A DNA stretch of 64,000 nucleotides from NCBI GenBank assembly GCA_017459985.1, contig JAFUBX010000011.1, positions 1 to 64,000 of the forward strand, written 5' to 3'. Below the pieces are notes generated by a model. The model was not told where the DNA came from. It did not search any database and saw nothing but the letters and a program-made list of their open reading frames with translations. Both the position numbers and the translations under genes were made by a program. Below are positions 1-9,683 of the stretch, in pieces. Source of the DNA: Parasporobacterium sp. Lineage in GTDB: Bacteria > Bacillota > Clostridia > Lachnospirales > Lachnospiraceae. Position 1 is the stretch's first letter. Each line of letters starts with the position of its first letter.

Positions 1-687
1 AATCAGGCATTCTTTTCGATAAGCGGATACATTTAAAGACAGCTGTCTCCGCAATTTACCATTTTTCCAGAAAATAACGGATGCAAATCCGCCGGCGTCT
101 GGCACGCGTTAATCGCTCAAGATGCACTTCAGCCGATGGTGGAAGGCCTGGTATGGAACTTACAGGCTTTTTCTGAAATTACCTTCCGGATTTCCGGTGA
201 TTTGCCCGAAAAACGGAAGGCAGCATATGGAATTTATAGGATTTTTCTGAATTTACCTTCCAAATGAAATTCCCCGGCATCGCCAGTAGCAGCGGTTGCA
301 AACAGTTTGATCCGAATCTCCGCTATTACAAAAAACGGTTGTTATGAGGATATCAAATATCCTCATACGGAGGTTCTTCGTAAAATGAGACAGGCGGCAA
401 TTAGATGGGAGATCCGGCGTAGATTGCGGAAGATGATCATACACCTAAGAGAAGATGCGCCGATTTTTGTAGCTCAATACCCCCAGGGTGCAGAAGCGCC
501 CATTTTTTCGTCAGCCCTTGTCAAAAACATCGAGCATTGCGATAACCACAGGCCAGGCTGGGGGCAAAATCTCTGCTTGCATTTTACTCTCCCTTTGGTA
601 GCATATTCGTATTGAAAGAAACAGGAACACGGAACTACGAAGAGTTGCGCCGGATGTTGCAGCGGCTGCAGCCATAAAACCGCAGTA
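1..687. other. Left-edge region without a convincing gene
   Basis: No frame on either strand gives a protein I recognise. The short open frames are interrupted and lack Shine-Dalgarno sites. A frame open from the stop at 543-545 to the TAA at 675-677 ends in a protein-like tail (KETGTRNYEELRRML), so the stretch may carry the decayed end of an old gene. That reading is weak. The clearest structure is a repeat pair at 141-261, listed separately. The region could be a degraded mobile element or surface gene. Confidence 0.5.
141..261. repeat. Pair of 47-bp direct repeats with inverted ends
   Basis: Copies lie at 141-187 and 215-261, a period of 74 bp. They match at about 39 of 47 positions, and the 36-nt core (152-187 versus 226-261) at 32 of 36. 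Each copy begins GGAAGG and ends CCTTCC, so each could fold on itself. The end of copy one also pairs with the start of copy two (182-188 with 214-220). Function is unknown; a REP- or MITE-like relic is possible. Confidence 0.6.
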
Positions 688-1284
688 ATGAAAATTATAA
701 GATATCTGCTGCTTTTTGCCTCACTGTCTATGATGGTGATCATATTCTGGTTTTCTTCCCAGCCTGCGGATGACTCGGCAAGAGTCAGCAGCAGCGTGGA
801 TTATTTCATTTGTGAAAAAACAATTCCCGAATTTACCACTCTTGGTCCGGGAATGCAAAGGCTCCTTACGGAAGCAGTTGATTATCAGATCCGAAAATGT
901 GCCCACGCAGGCGAATATCTGATTCTGGCTATTTTGTGTACCGCATCGCTTTTTGCCTGGCGAAAAGAACTCCGACGAGCGAAAGATCGATCGGATACGA
1001 ACCAACGGTACGGGATCCATTGGAACCGGCTGCATCCTAACGATGCCCAACAAAAAATGCCCGAACAAACTGCAGGTTTGATATTTCTTCTGTTTCTCGG
1101 ATGGGGAATCGCTGTTCTTTACTCCGTGACCGATGAGATTCATCAGATGTTCGTTCCGGGCCGTGCCTGTATGTTCACGGATATTCTGATTGATTCCGCC
1201 GGTGCACTGACCGGAGTTCTTCTGTTTGCTGCTGTCTGGTTCCCAATCCACAAATACCGGCAAATGATCTGCATAAACACATAA
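688..1284 (+). CDS. VanZ-like family membrane protein
   Basis: This 198-residue integral membrane protein is of the VanZ type. It shows the family pattern: an N-terminal membrane helix followed by FSSQPADDSARVSS, a KCAHAGEYLILAIL helix near residue 70, and the C-terminal DEIHQMFVPGR...DILIDSAGA block. A hydrophilic, probably cytoplasmic loop (about residues 90-125) separates helices two and three. VanZ proteins are linked to low-level teicoplanin resistance in some enterococci, but the role of most homologues is unknown. The ATG has no clear Shine-Dalgarno site, so the start is uncertain. It is transcribed against the neighbouring operon and ends at a shared terminator. Confidence 0.85.
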   Translation: MKIIRYLLLFASLSMMVIIFWFSSQPADDSARVSSSVDYFICEKTIPEFTTLGPGMQRLLTEAVDYQIRKCAHAGEYLILAILCTASLFAWRKELRRAKDRSDTNQRYGIHWNRLHPNDAQQKMPEQTAGLIFLLFLGWGIAVLYSVTDEIHQMFVPGRACMFTDILIDSAGALTGVLLFAAVWFPIHKYRQMICINT

Positions 1285-1287
1285 ACA

Positions 1288-1317
1288 CAGGCCGGGTTCC
1301 TTTCAGAGCCCGGCCTG
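1288..1317. terminator. Bidirectional hairpin between vanZ and gltX
   Basis: A perfect 9-bp GC-rich stem (1288-1296 with 1309-1317) surrounds a 12-nt loop between two converging genes. T-runs on either side are short (TCTTTATT on the plus side), so termination strength is uncertain. Confidence 0.7.
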
Positions 1318-1406
1318 CGGTCTTTATTGCAGTGTTCCCTATTCATCCATTTTCAGATTGATCCGTTCAGAACAGATCCGTTCGAGGCAGATCCGCACAG
1401 ATTCAA

Positions 1407-2903
1407 TCAGCTCAGCTTCTCGATTCCGATCCGGATCCTACGGAGGGTTTCTTCCTTTCCGAGAATTTCCATGATCTCAAAAGCTCCGCCCGGCGTGCTC
1501 TGCTTGCCGGACACTGCGGTACGCAGCGGCCACAGTACGACGCCATTCTTGACTCCTTTCCGGCCGATGTATTCCATGATCACATCATGCAGCGCATCCA
1601 GAGAATAATCTTCCTGTGCCTCCAGAATCGGCAGGGTCTCCTTCAGGGTTTCGAGGGAATTTTCCGGATTGGTTTTCATCTTCTTATGCGTATACATCTC
1701 CGGGTCATAATCCGGAAGTCTGTCAAAGAAATCGATCTTCTCCGGGATATCCGGAAATACTTCGATCCGGGTCTTCATCAGGTCCAGGATCTTATCCAGG
1801 CTCCCGCCGGACAGAACCGCTCCGTCTGATGTCACCACCTGCTGCCTGGTATTCCCCGCCTTCGGAAAGGCGCTCAGAACATACGGCACGGCATATTCTT
1901 CATAACGGGCCTGATCCATGGACTTGATATATTCTCCGTTCATCCAGCGCAGCTTTACCATATCGAAAACCGCCGGTGATTTGTTGACCCTGCGGTAGTC
2001 AAATGCTTCGATCAGCTGCTGCTTGCTGAAAATCTCTTCGTTCCCCTCCGGGCTCCATCCCAGAAGAGCCACGTAATTGATGACCGCCTCCGGAAGGAAT
2101 CCCTGCTCGGTCAGATCCTCAAAGGAGGAATGACCGGATCGCTTGCTCAGTTTATGATGCTCTTCATCCGTGATCAGAGGCAGATGGACAAAGACCGGAG
2201 CCTCCCACCCGAAGGCATCATACAGACGGATGTATTTCGGAGTGGAGGAAAGATATTCATTTCCTCTGACCACATGAGTGATCCCCATCAGATGATCATC
2301 CACCACATTGGCAAAATTATATGTGGGATAACCATCGGATTTGATCAGGATCATATCGTCCAGCTCTTTGTTTTCCACCGTGATCGCTCCGTAGATATCA
2401 TCCACAAACGTTGTAGTGCCTTCATTCGGGATATTCTGCCGGATCACAAAGGGCTTGCCCGCATCCAGATTGGCCTGTACCTCTTCTTTGGAAAGATGGA
2501 GACAATGCTTGTCATACAGCATGATCTCCTTTCCGGATACCGTAGTCTTCAGGGAATCCAGCCGTTCCTTATCACAGAAGCAGTAATAGGCCTCCCCCTT
2601 TTCCACCAGCACTTTGGCATACTCCATATAGATACCGGCAGTGACACGTTCCGACTGGACATACGGGCCGCAGTCCCCGGGTTTATCCGGGCCCTCATCA
2701 TAGTCCAGCCCGGTCTTTTCCATGGTGCGGTAGATTATATCCAGCGCGCCTTCCACAAAACGTTCCTGATCCGTATCCTCGATCCGCAGAATGAATTCTC
2801 CGTCCTCGTGCCGTGCGATCAGATACTCATATAACGCGGTACGCAGATTGCCGACGTGCATTCTGCCCGTGGGGCTTGGCGCATACCTGGTACGAATTTT
2901 CAT
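1407..2903 (-). CDS. gltX: Glutamate--tRNA ligase
   Basis: This class I aminoacyl-tRNA synthetase charges tRNA-Glu. The HIGH-like signature is MHVGN (residues 15-19) after RYAPSPTGR, and the KMSKS-like loop is HHKLSKRSG near residue 253. The insert domain carries a CFC...YDKHC cysteine set like that of zinc-binding GluRS enzymes. The length (498 aa) is usual. It is the last gene of a long minus-strand run, 29 nt after asd. A separate glnS lies at 25847-27490, so this enzyme need not misacylate tRNA-Gln, although that cannot be excluded. Confidence 0.96.
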   Translation of the reverse strand: MKIRTRYAPSPTGRMHVGNLRTALYEYLIARHEDGEFILRIEDTDQERFVEGALDIIYRTMEKTGLDYDEGPDKPGDCGPYVQSERVTAGIYMEYAKVLVEKGEAYYCFCDKERLDSLKTTVSGKEIMLYDKHCLHLSKEEVQANLDAGKPFVIRQNIPNEGTTTFVDDIYGAITVENKELDDMILIKSDGYPTYNFANVVDDHLMGITHVVRGNEYLSSTPKYIRLYDAFGWEAPVFVHLPLITDEEHHKLSKRSGHSSFEDLTEQGFLPEAVINYVALLGWSPEGNEEIFSKQQLIEAFDYRRVNKSPAVFDMVKLRWMNGEYIKSMDQARYEEYAVPYVLSAFPKAGNTRQQVVTSDGAVLSGGSLDKILDLMKTRIEVFPDIPEKIDFFDRLPDYDPEMYTHKKMKTNPENSLETLKETLPILEAQEDYSLDALHDVIMEYIGRKGVKNGVVLWPLRTAVSGKQSTPGGAFEIMEILGKEETLRRIRIGIEKLS

Positions 2904-2932
2904 AATGACAGTTCCTTTCCGATTTCTGGTTA

Positions 2933-4018
2933 TTATTTTGCCTGAATATAGTCCTTCGCCGTCAGCAGTTCCGCAAGAAGGATCGCTCCGCCGGCTGCGC
3001 CTCTGACCGTATTGTGGGAAAGTCCCACAAACTTGTAATCAAAGATCTTGTCTTCCCGCAGGCGTCCGAAGCTGATGCCCATGCCCCTTTCATAATCCCG
3101 GTCAAGAACCGGCTGCGGGCGGTTATCCTCTTCAAAATACTGAATAAACTGCTTCGGTGCGGAAGGAAGCTGCAGCTCCTGGGGCAGTCCGGAGAACCGG
3201 GCCCATCTGTCCAGGATCTCTTCCTTCGTCGGCTTCTTCTCAAAGTTTACAAATACAGCCGCCGTATGCCCGTCCTGCACAGCGACCCGCAGGCACTGGG
3301 CCGTGATCACGGGACTTTCCGCATTCACGATCCGGCCGTTTTCAATGTGGCCCCAGACCTTTAACGGTTCCAGCTCGCTCTTTTCTTCTTCCCCTCCGAT
3401 ATAGGGGATCACATTCTCCACCATCTCCGGCCAGTCTTTAAAGGTCTTTCCGGCTCCGGAGATCGCCTGATAGGTGCAGACGACAACCTGCTTCGGCCCA
3501 AATTCCTTCAGGGCGTGAAGCGCCGGTGTATAACTCTGGATCGAGCAGTTCGGTTTCACCGCCACGAATCCCCGGGTGGTCCCGAGACGCTTCTTCTGAT
3601 ACTCAATCACTTCCAGATGATCCGCATTGATCTCAGGGATGACCATTGGCACATCTTCCGTCCATCTGTGGGCGGAATTGTTGGAGACCACCGGGGTCTC
3701 GGTCCTGGCATAGGCATCCTCAAATGCCCGGATCTCTTCCTTGGACATATCCACGGCGCTGAAGCAGAAATCCACCTGTGACGCATTCTCTTCGATATTG
3801 TTAATATTCTGAACGATCAGACCTTTAACCTTTTCCGGCATAGGATTTGACATTTTCCATCTGCCGCCGACGGCCTCTTCATAGGTCTTTCCCGCGCTTC
3901 TTTCGGACGCTGCCACCAGCACCACTTCAAACCAGGGATGGTTCTCCAGAAGGGATACAAACCGCTGCCCCACCATACCGGTGGCACCCAGCACACCTAC
4001 ACGTAATTTTTTATCCAT
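2933..4018 (-). CDS. asd: Aspartate-semialdehyde dehydrogenase
   Basis: It reduces aspartyl phosphate to aspartate semialdehyde, the branch point to lysine/diaminopimelate, threonine and methionine. The NADP-binding motif [10 protein letters not shown] is at residues 11-20, and the catalytic cysteine is Cys158 in KPNCSIQ. The GGRW block and 361-aa length are typical of the archaeal/fungal-type enzyme, which many Clostridia carry, rather than the E. coli type. It lies 40 nt downstream of the topoisomerase A gene. Its product feeds methionine synthesis, which also involves metY upstream. Confidence 0.95.
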   Translation of the reverse strand: MDKKLRVGVLGATGMVGQRFVSLLENHPWFEVVLVAASERSAGKTYEEAVGGRWKMSNPMPEKVKGLIVQNINNIEENASQVDFCFSAVDMSKEEIRAFEDAYARTETPVVSNNSAHRWTEDVPMVIPEINADHLEVIEYQKKRLGTTRGFVAVKPNCSIQSYTPALHALKEFGPKQVVVCTYQAISGAGKTFKDWPEMVENVIPYIGGEEEKSELEPLKVWGHIENGRIVNAESPVITAQCLRVAVQDGHTAAVFVNFEKKPTKEEILDRWARFSGLPQELQLPSAPKQFIQYFEEDNRPQPVLDRDYERGMGISFGRLREDKIFDYKFVGLSHNTVRGAAGGAILLAELLTAKDYIQAK

Positions 4019-4058
4019 GACTTCTTACCTTTCGTTTCTTAAATTTGTATTCTTATGA

Positions 4059-6647
4059 TTATACACGAAGTTTGGTACCCTTCAAGCCTCGTTTTGCCAA
4101 TTTCAGCTTCATCAGCTCCACATCCTTGGATTTGTACCGGATCGTGGTCTTGTCCCCGAAGCCGACGATATAGATCTTATCGATCTCATCGTCCTTGCCG
4201 AGATTGATTCCCCGGACGCCGACCGCGCCTTTTTTCTTTTCCGGGACTTCGCTGAGCTTAAACCGCAGAAATACTCCCTCCCGGGTCTGGATCACGATCA
4301 TCTTATTGGTAATCGCCGCCGGCTTCTTTGCCGCGGTTTCCCCCGGGCCTCCGGCGGACAGGTCCGTTTCCTGACCTTCTGTTTCCTGCTCCTCCGGCTC
4401 CGTCAGATTCCCGGGATCAAAAACAGGCTCTTCGAAGGAGGGCTCTTCGAAGGATGCTTCCTCCTCTGCGCCCAGACTGAAGAATTCAAAGCTGAGCTGA
4501 TCATCCTCCGGATCAATATAGCTGCTGATCAGTCCGGCGCCGAATCCATCGTCTCCCGCAGCCTCAGAAGCCGTATCCGGTTCCTGCTCGGATCCGCCCT
4601 CGATCAGCGGGCTGAATCCCGTTTCTGCCGCAGGAACATCACCCGTGGCCGGAGCATCGAAGAATTCAATACTGATCACCTCGTCCCCCTCCAGCAGTTT
4701 GGTTGCGGAAACCGTCTGCTTGGAAACATCGAACTCGGAAGCATCCACAAATTTCATCATCCCCAGACGGGTGGTGAACAGCATCTTCCGGTTTTTCAGT
4801 TCCCTGCTGGAGCAGACCTGGATAATATTCTCCGTCTCCGAGGTGTAATTACAGAGATTGTCGATGGGAATTCCTTTTTCCTTCAGTTTCTTTAACGGAA
4901 GCTTCAGCATCTTCAGCTGATGCATGGTGCCGGTCTGGGTGAAAATGCAGATCCGGTCGGTATTCATGCAGCGGATGACATATTTATGTTCCGCATCCAC
5001 CGTTTCCGTATTCTTATCATAGACCGCGGTATCGATGGTCTTGGCATAACCGAAGCGGTCCATCAGGAATACCACTTCCTGCTCCCGGATCTTCTCTTCC
5101 TCATAAACCGCTGCCTGCGCATCGCAGATCAGGGTCCTGCGCTCGTAGCCATACTCTTTCCGGATCTTCTCCAGATCCCTGATGATCACCCTTCTCATGG
5201 CCTTCTCATCAGACAGGATCAGTTCATACTCTGCGATCTCCTTCAGAAGATTCTCATACTCTTCCTTCAGCTGCAGGATCTCCAGTCCGATCAGCTTGGA
5301 CAGTCTTAGATCCAGAATGGCCTGGGCCTGGCGCTGTGTGAAATGCAGAGTCTTTGCCTCCTTCTCGGAGGAAGGATTGCGGAACTTCACGCCGGAGACA
5401 TCCCCGCTGGTAAGGCATGCCCGGGCCTGGGCAATATTCTGGGATCCCCGGATTACCTCAATGATCAGGTCAATGATGTCACAGGCGGTGATCAGTCCCT
5501 CTTTGATCTCCTTCTGTTCCAGATCCTTCTCCAAAAGAGTGTGATATTTCCGGGAATTGATCTCATACTGAAAATCAATGCAGTGCTGCAGGATCTGCTT
5601 CAGGCTCAGGATCTCCGGCTTGCCGTCTGCGATAGCCAGCATATTGACGCCAAAGGTGTCCTCCAGCTTGGTTTTCTTATACAGGAGGTTTTTCACCTTC
5701 TCCGGATCGCTGCCCTTCTTCAGTTCGATGACGATCCGCATCCCCTCTTTGGAGGATTCATTGGAAACATCCACTATATCCTGGGTCTTCCGGCTCTCCA
5801 CCAGGTCGCAGATATCCAGGATGAATTTGCCGATATTGGCTCCGATCATGGTATAGGGAATCTCGGTGATCACCAGCTTGTCCCGGTCGCTTTTCTTTTT
5901 CGCCGGTTCCAGTTCCACCTTGCCCCGCAGCCGGATCTTGCCGGTGCCGGTCTCATAGATACTGAGCAGTTCGCTCTTGTTGATCACCAGTCCACCGGTG
6001 GGAAAATCCGGTCCCTGGATATATTCCATCAGTTCCTTAGTTGTGATGGACTTTTTCTTCATGCAGGCGATCATAGCGTCCACAACCTCATTCAGGTTAT
6101 GGGTCGGAATGCTGGTAGTCATGCCGACGGCGATCCCCTCCGAACCGTTGACCAGCAGATTTGGGATCCGGACCGGAAGGACCGAAGGTTCCCGTTCCGT
6201 CTCATCAAAATTGGGGACAAAATCCACCACATCCTTATCAAGGTCCGCCAGATACACATCCTGGGTAAACTTCTGCAGCCGCGCTTCCGTATAACGCATG
6301 GCGGCAGCTCCGTCTCCTTCGATGGAACCGAAATTGCCGTGTCCGTCCACCAGGGGCATCCCCTTCTTGAAATCCTGCTCCAGAACCACCAGCGTTTCAT
6401 AGATGGAGGAATCTCCGTGAGGATGGTATTTACCCATCGTATCACCAACGATCCTGGCAGATTTCCGGTGAGGTCTGTCAGAACGAAGCCCCAGCTGGGC
6501 CATGGCGTAAAGCACTCTTCTCTGCACCGGCTTCAGCCCGTCCCGGACATCCGGGACCGCCCGGGCGCAGATTACGCTCATCGCATAGTCGATGTAGGAT
6601 TTCTGCATAACCTCTGAATATTCACTGTTTAATATGGTTTCCGACAT
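4059..6647 (-). CDS. parC: Type IIA topoisomerase subunit A (ParC/GyrA-like)
   Basis: This is the DNA breakage-reunion subunit. The active-site tyrosine is Tyr119 in AAAMRYTEAR. The quinolone-determining positions read HPHGDSSIYE, with Ser80 and Glu84 in ParC numbering and no known resistance changes. The C-terminal beta-pinwheel region lacks a QRRGGKG-like GyrA box, which argues for topoisomerase IV-type activity rather than supercoiling gyrase. About 113 acidic, low-complexity residues (roughly 662-775) interrupt the C-terminal domain. It is preceded by the B subunit with a 15-nt gap. Relatives are annotated either way; a second pair near dnaA, outside the window, would settle the name. Confidence 0.88.
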   Translation of the reverse strand: MSETILNSEYSEVMQKSYIDYAMSVICARAVPDVRDGLKPVQRRVLYAMAQLGLRSDRPHRKSARIVGDTMGKYHPHGDSSIYETLVVLEQDFKKGMPLVDGHGNFGSIEGDGAAAMRYTEARLQKFTQDVYLADLDKDVVDFVPNFDETEREPSVLPVRIPNLLVNGSEGIAVGMTTSIPTHNLNEVVDAMIACMKKKSITTKELMEYIQGPDFPTGGLVINKSELLSIYETGTGKIRLRGKVELEPAKKKSDRDKLVITEIPYTMIGANIGKFILDICDLVESRKTQDIVDVSNESSKEGMRIVIELKKGSDPEKVKNLLYKKTKLEDTFGVNMLAIADGKPEILSLKQILQHCIDFQYEINSRKYHTLLEKDLEQKEIKEGLITACDIIDLIIEVIRGSQNIAQARACLTSGDVSGVKFRNPSSEKEAKTLHFTQRQAQAILDLRLSKLIGLEILQLKEEYENLLKEIAEYELILSDEKAMRRVIIRDLEKIRKEYGYERRTLICDAQAAVYEEEKIREQEVVFLMDRFGYAKTIDTAVYDKNTETVDAEHKYVIRCMNTDRICIFTQTGTMHQLKMLKLPLKKLKEKGIPIDNLCNYTSETENIIQVCSSRELKNRKMLFTTRLGMMKFVDASEFDVSKQTVSATKLLEGDEVISIEFFDAPATGDVPAAETGFSPLIEGGSEQEPDTASEAAGDDGFGAGLISSYIDPEDDQLSFEFFSLGAEEEASFEEPSFEEPVFDPGNLTEPEEQETEGQETDLSAGGPGETAAKKPAAITNKMIVIQTREGVFLRFKLSEVPEKKKGAVGVRGINLGKDDEIDKIYIVGFGDKTTIRYKSKDVELMKLKLAKRGLKGTKLRV

Positions 6648-6662
6648 GTATGTGCCTTTCTG

Positions 6663-8582
6663 TTAAATATCAAGTTCCGCGCTCTGGGCGTTGTCATAGA
6701 TAAACTGTTTTCTGGGACCCACATCCGATCCCATCAGCATCTCCGTGACCTCTGAAGCCAGCCTTGCGTCATCAATCTCCACCTTCTTTAAGACCCGGTG
6801 TTCCGGATCCAGGGTCGTCTCCCACAGCTGCTCCGCATCCATCTCGCCAAGACCCTTATACCGCTGTAGGGTAAAATCTCCTTTATGGGATGAGCGGTAT
6901 TTCTCCAGGGCATAATCATCATACAGATACTCTTCCTCTCCCTTTTTGGGAATGGCCTTATAAAGCGGCGGGGTCGCCAGAAAGACATGACCTGCCGAGA
7001 TCAGCTCCGGCATAAACCGGTAGAAAAAGGTCAGCAAAAGGGTTGCAATATGCGCTCCGTCCACATCCGCATCCGTCATGATAATGATCTTGTTGTACCG
7101 CAGTTTCGTGATATCAAAATCGTTGCCGTAACCCTCCGAGAATCCGCATCCGAAGGCCTGAATCATGGTCTTGATCTCCGCATTGGCCAGAACCTTGTCG
7201 ATGGAAGCCTTCTCCACATTCAGGATCTTGCCCCGGATCGGAAGGATCGCCTGGGTCCTGCGGTTGCGGGCCTTCTTGGCGGATCCTCCGGCGGAATCTC
7301 CCTCTACGATAAAGACCTCGCATTCTTCGGGTTTGCGGCTCTCGCAGTTGGAGAGCTTGCCGTTCCCCTCCATGACAAACTTGGATTTGGTCAGCAGATT
7401 GGTCCTTGTCTTCGCCTCCGCCTTCCGGATCCGAGCGCTCTTCTCCGCGCATTCGATGGTCTTCTTCAGATTCTCCAGGTTCTTGTCATAATACCGGATC
7501 AGCTCCTCGTTGGTGATATCATTGGTCACCTTCTGGGCGTCCTGATTATCCAGTTTAGTTTTGGTCTGGCCCTCAAACCGGGGATCCGGATGCTTGACCG
7601 CCACAATGGCCGTCATGCCGTTGCGGACGTCCGCGCCGGTGAAGTTGTCGTCCTTGTCCTTCAGTATGCCCAGTTCCCGGGCGTACTGGTTGATCAGCTG
7701 AGTAAAACGGGCCTTGAATCCGGTAATATGGGTGCCGCCCTCCTGGGTGTAAATATTGTTGCAGAATCCCAGGATCGTCTCCTGGAACTCGTTCACAAAC
7801 TGGAAGGCTGCCTCCACCTCGATCCCATCTTCTTTTCCTTTGAAATAAACCACCGGCGCAACCACTTCCCGCCCGTGATTCAGCTCATTGACATAGGCCA
7901 CCAGACCCTCCGGTTCCCGGAACACGATGGTCTCTTCTTCACCAAATCTTTGATTGGAAAACGTGATGGTCAGCTGCGGATTCAGATAGGCGGTCTCGTG
8001 AAGACGGCTCTTGATGGCTTCCGCTTTAAAATATGTTTTTTCAAAGATCTCCTTATCGGGGAGAAATGTGATGGTCGATCCGGTATCTGATTTTCTGCAG
8101 GTCCCGTCCTTTTTCAGGGGATAGCAGATCTTGCCCCGTTCAAACCTCTGATTGTAGATCGTCCCGTCCTTGCGCACATCTACCGTCAGCCACTCGCTGA
8201 GGGCGTTCACGACGGAAGCGCCTACTCCGTGAAGTCCTCCGGAGATCTTGTAATTGCCGTCTCCGAACTTGCCGCCTGCATGCAGGACAGTAAAAACAAC
8301 TTCGACGGCGGGTCTTCCCGTCTTGGAATTGATCCCGACGGGAATTCCCCTTCCATTGTCCCGGACGGTCACGGATCCGTCCGGATTGAGTGTTACAAAG
8401 ATCTCGGAACAATACCCTGCCAGATGCTCATCCACCGCATTGTCCACGATCTCGTAGACAAGATGGTTCAGTCCCTTGGAGGAAACACTGCCGATATACA
8501 TTCCAGGCCTTCTGCGGACTGCCTCCAGCCCCTCCAGTATCGTGATCGCATCTGCGTTATAGGTTTCGTCTCTTTTCGCCAT
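6663..8582 (-). CDS. parE: Type IIA topoisomerase subunit B (ParE/GyrB-like)
   Basis: This is the ATPase subunit of a type II topoisomerase, 639 aa. It has the GHKL ATP-binding elements (EIVDNAVDE, DNGRGIPVG, GGLHGVGAS), a transducer domain, and the TOPRIM motifs EGDSAGG (near residue 425) and MTDADVDGAHI. The C-terminal RYKGLGEMDAEQL block is also present. Length and domains fit both GyrB and ParE. The ParE call rests on the partner lacking a GyrA box and on the absence of dnaA/recF neighbours. It lies 14 nt after trpS and 15 nt before the A subunit, so co-transcription is likely. Confidence 0.9.
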   Translation of the reverse strand: MAKRDETYNADAITILEGLEAVRRRPGMYIGSVSSKGLNHLVYEIVDNAVDEHLAGYCSEIFVTLNPDGSVTVRDNGRGIPVGINSKTGRPAVEVVFTVLHAGGKFGDGNYKISGGLHGVGASVVNALSEWLTVDVRKDGTIYNQRFERGKICYPLKKDGTCRKSDTGSTITFLPDKEIFEKTYFKAEAIKSRLHETAYLNPQLTITFSNQRFGEEETIVFREPEGLVAYVNELNHGREVVAPVVYFKGKEDGIEVEAAFQFVNEFQETILGFCNNIYTQEGGTHITGFKARFTQLINQYARELGILKDKDDNFTGADVRNGMTAIVAVKHPDPRFEGQTKTKLDNQDAQKVTNDITNEELIRYYDKNLENLKKTIECAEKSARIRKAEAKTRTNLLTKSKFVMEGNGKLSNCESRKPEECEVFIVEGDSAGGSAKKARNRRTQAILPIRGKILNVEKASIDKVLANAEIKTMIQAFGCGFSEGYGNDFDITKLRYNKIIIMTDADVDGAHIATLLLTFFYRFMPELISAGHVFLATPPLYKAIPKKGEEEYLYDDYALEKYRSSHKGDFTLQRYKGLGEMDAEQLWETTLDPEHRVLKKVEIDDARLASEVTEMLMGSDVGPRKQFIYDNAQSAELDI

Positions 8583-8596
8583 ACTGCTCCTGTTCT

Positions 8597-9601
8597 CTAT
8601 CGGATCCGTTCGGGAAGTCCGACTTTCTTCTGGACTTTCCTCAGGGTCTTTCCGGCAGCGTAGGCTGCCCTTTCTCCGTTCGTTTTGATAATGCTGTCCA
8701 CATAGGCTTTGTCCCGGGACAATTCCTCGAATCTGGCCCTTACCGGCGCCATGGAATCCGCCACCGTCTCTCCGACCGCCAGTTTGAATTCTCCATAACC
8801 TCTGCCTTCAAACTCCGACTCCACTTCCTGCACGGTCTTGCCGGTGGCTGACCGGTAAATATCGATCAGATTCATAATACCCGGTTTGGTGTCCGAATAA
8901 ACGACCTGGGTATCGGAATCCGTCACTGCCTTTTTGAACTTCCGGATAATTGTATCTTTATCGTCAAGCACATAGACACATCCGTTGGGATTCTCGTCGG
9001 ATTTGCTCATCTTCTTCGTCGGGTCCGCAAGGGACATGATACGGGCTCCTGCCTTTCCGAAATAAGGCTCCGGAATGGTGAACACATCCCCATAGATGCT
9101 GTTGAACCGTTCCGCAATATCCCGGGTGATCTCCAGATGCTGTTTCTGATCCACGCCGACGGGAACCACACTGGTCTGATACAGCAGAATATCGCTGGCC
9201 ATCAGGACCGGGTAGGTGAACAGCCCTGCATTGATATTATCCGAATGTTTGGCGGATTTGTCCTTGAACTGGGTCATTCGGTTCAGTTCCCCCATGTAGG
9301 TAAAACAGTTCATAATCCAGGAAAGCTCCGCATGGGCCGGGACATGGGACTGGAAATAAATGCAGTTCTTCTCCGGGTCCAAACCAGCGGCGATGAACAT
9401 CATCAGCACATTCCTGGCGCTTTTCCTAAGCGCGGCCGGATCCTGCCGGACCGTCAGGGCATGAAGATCCGCCACAGCGTAAAAGCATTCATACTCCTCA
9501 CACAGATCGATCCAGTTCCGGAGCGCTCCGTAATAATTCCCGATGTGCAGGACACCGGTCGCCTGCATTGCACTGTATAATACTTTTTTTTCCTCTGCCA
9601 T
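8597..9601 (-). CDS. trpS: Tryptophan--tRNA ligase
   Basis: This class I synthetase charges tRNA-Trp. It has HIGNYYG (from His19) and the KMSKSDEN loop near residue 197. I choose the ATG at 9601 (334 aa) because GGAAGG lies 10 nt upstream. A TTG codon six codons earlier would overlap that Shine-Dalgarno site. It follows folA across an 82-nt gap holding a perfect 12-bp hairpin and precedes the topoisomerase pair by 14 nt. No T-box leader fits in the gap. Confidence 0.95.
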   Translation of the reverse strand: MAEEKKVLYSAMQATGVLHIGNYYGALRNWIDLCEEYECFYAVADLHALTVRQDPAALRKSARNVLMMFIAAGLDPEKNCIYFQSHVPAHAELSWIMNCFTYMGELNRMTQFKDKSAKHSDNINAGLFTYPVLMASDILLYQTSVVPVGVDQKQHLEITRDIAERFNSIYGDVFTIPEPYFGKAGARIMSLADPTKKMSKSDENPNGCVYVLDDKDTIIRKFKKAVTDSDTQVVYSDTKPGIMNLIDIYRSATGKTVQEVESEFEGRGYGEFKLAVGETVADSMAPVRARFEELSRDKAYVDSIIKTNGERAAYAAGKTLRKVQKKVGLPERIR

Positions 9602-9636
9602 GACTTGCATTCCTTCCAAAAAAATTCACTTAAACG

Positions 9637-9671
9637 TTATTGTGGGCACCTTGAAAAGCTGCCCACAATAA
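9637..9671 (-). terminator. Perfect 12-bp hairpin between folA and trpS
   Basis: TTATTGTGGGCA (9637-9648) pairs perfectly with TGCCCACAATAA (9660-9671) around an 11-nt loop. On the transcribed strand a T-run follows only after about 12 nt, overlapping the approach to the trpS ribosome site. It could be a partial terminator, an mRNA-stability element or a processing site. Confidence 0.6.
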
Positions 9672-9683
9672 GATAAACCATTT

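Noticed and set aside
307..615. 102-codon plus-strand frame upstream of vanZ
   Set aside because: No ribosome site, no recognisable motif, and the protein-like signal switches frame partway through.
9620..9683. T-box riboswitch for trpS
   Set aside because: The 64-82 nt gap is too short and lacks the T-box sequence and specifier stem; only one hairpin is present.
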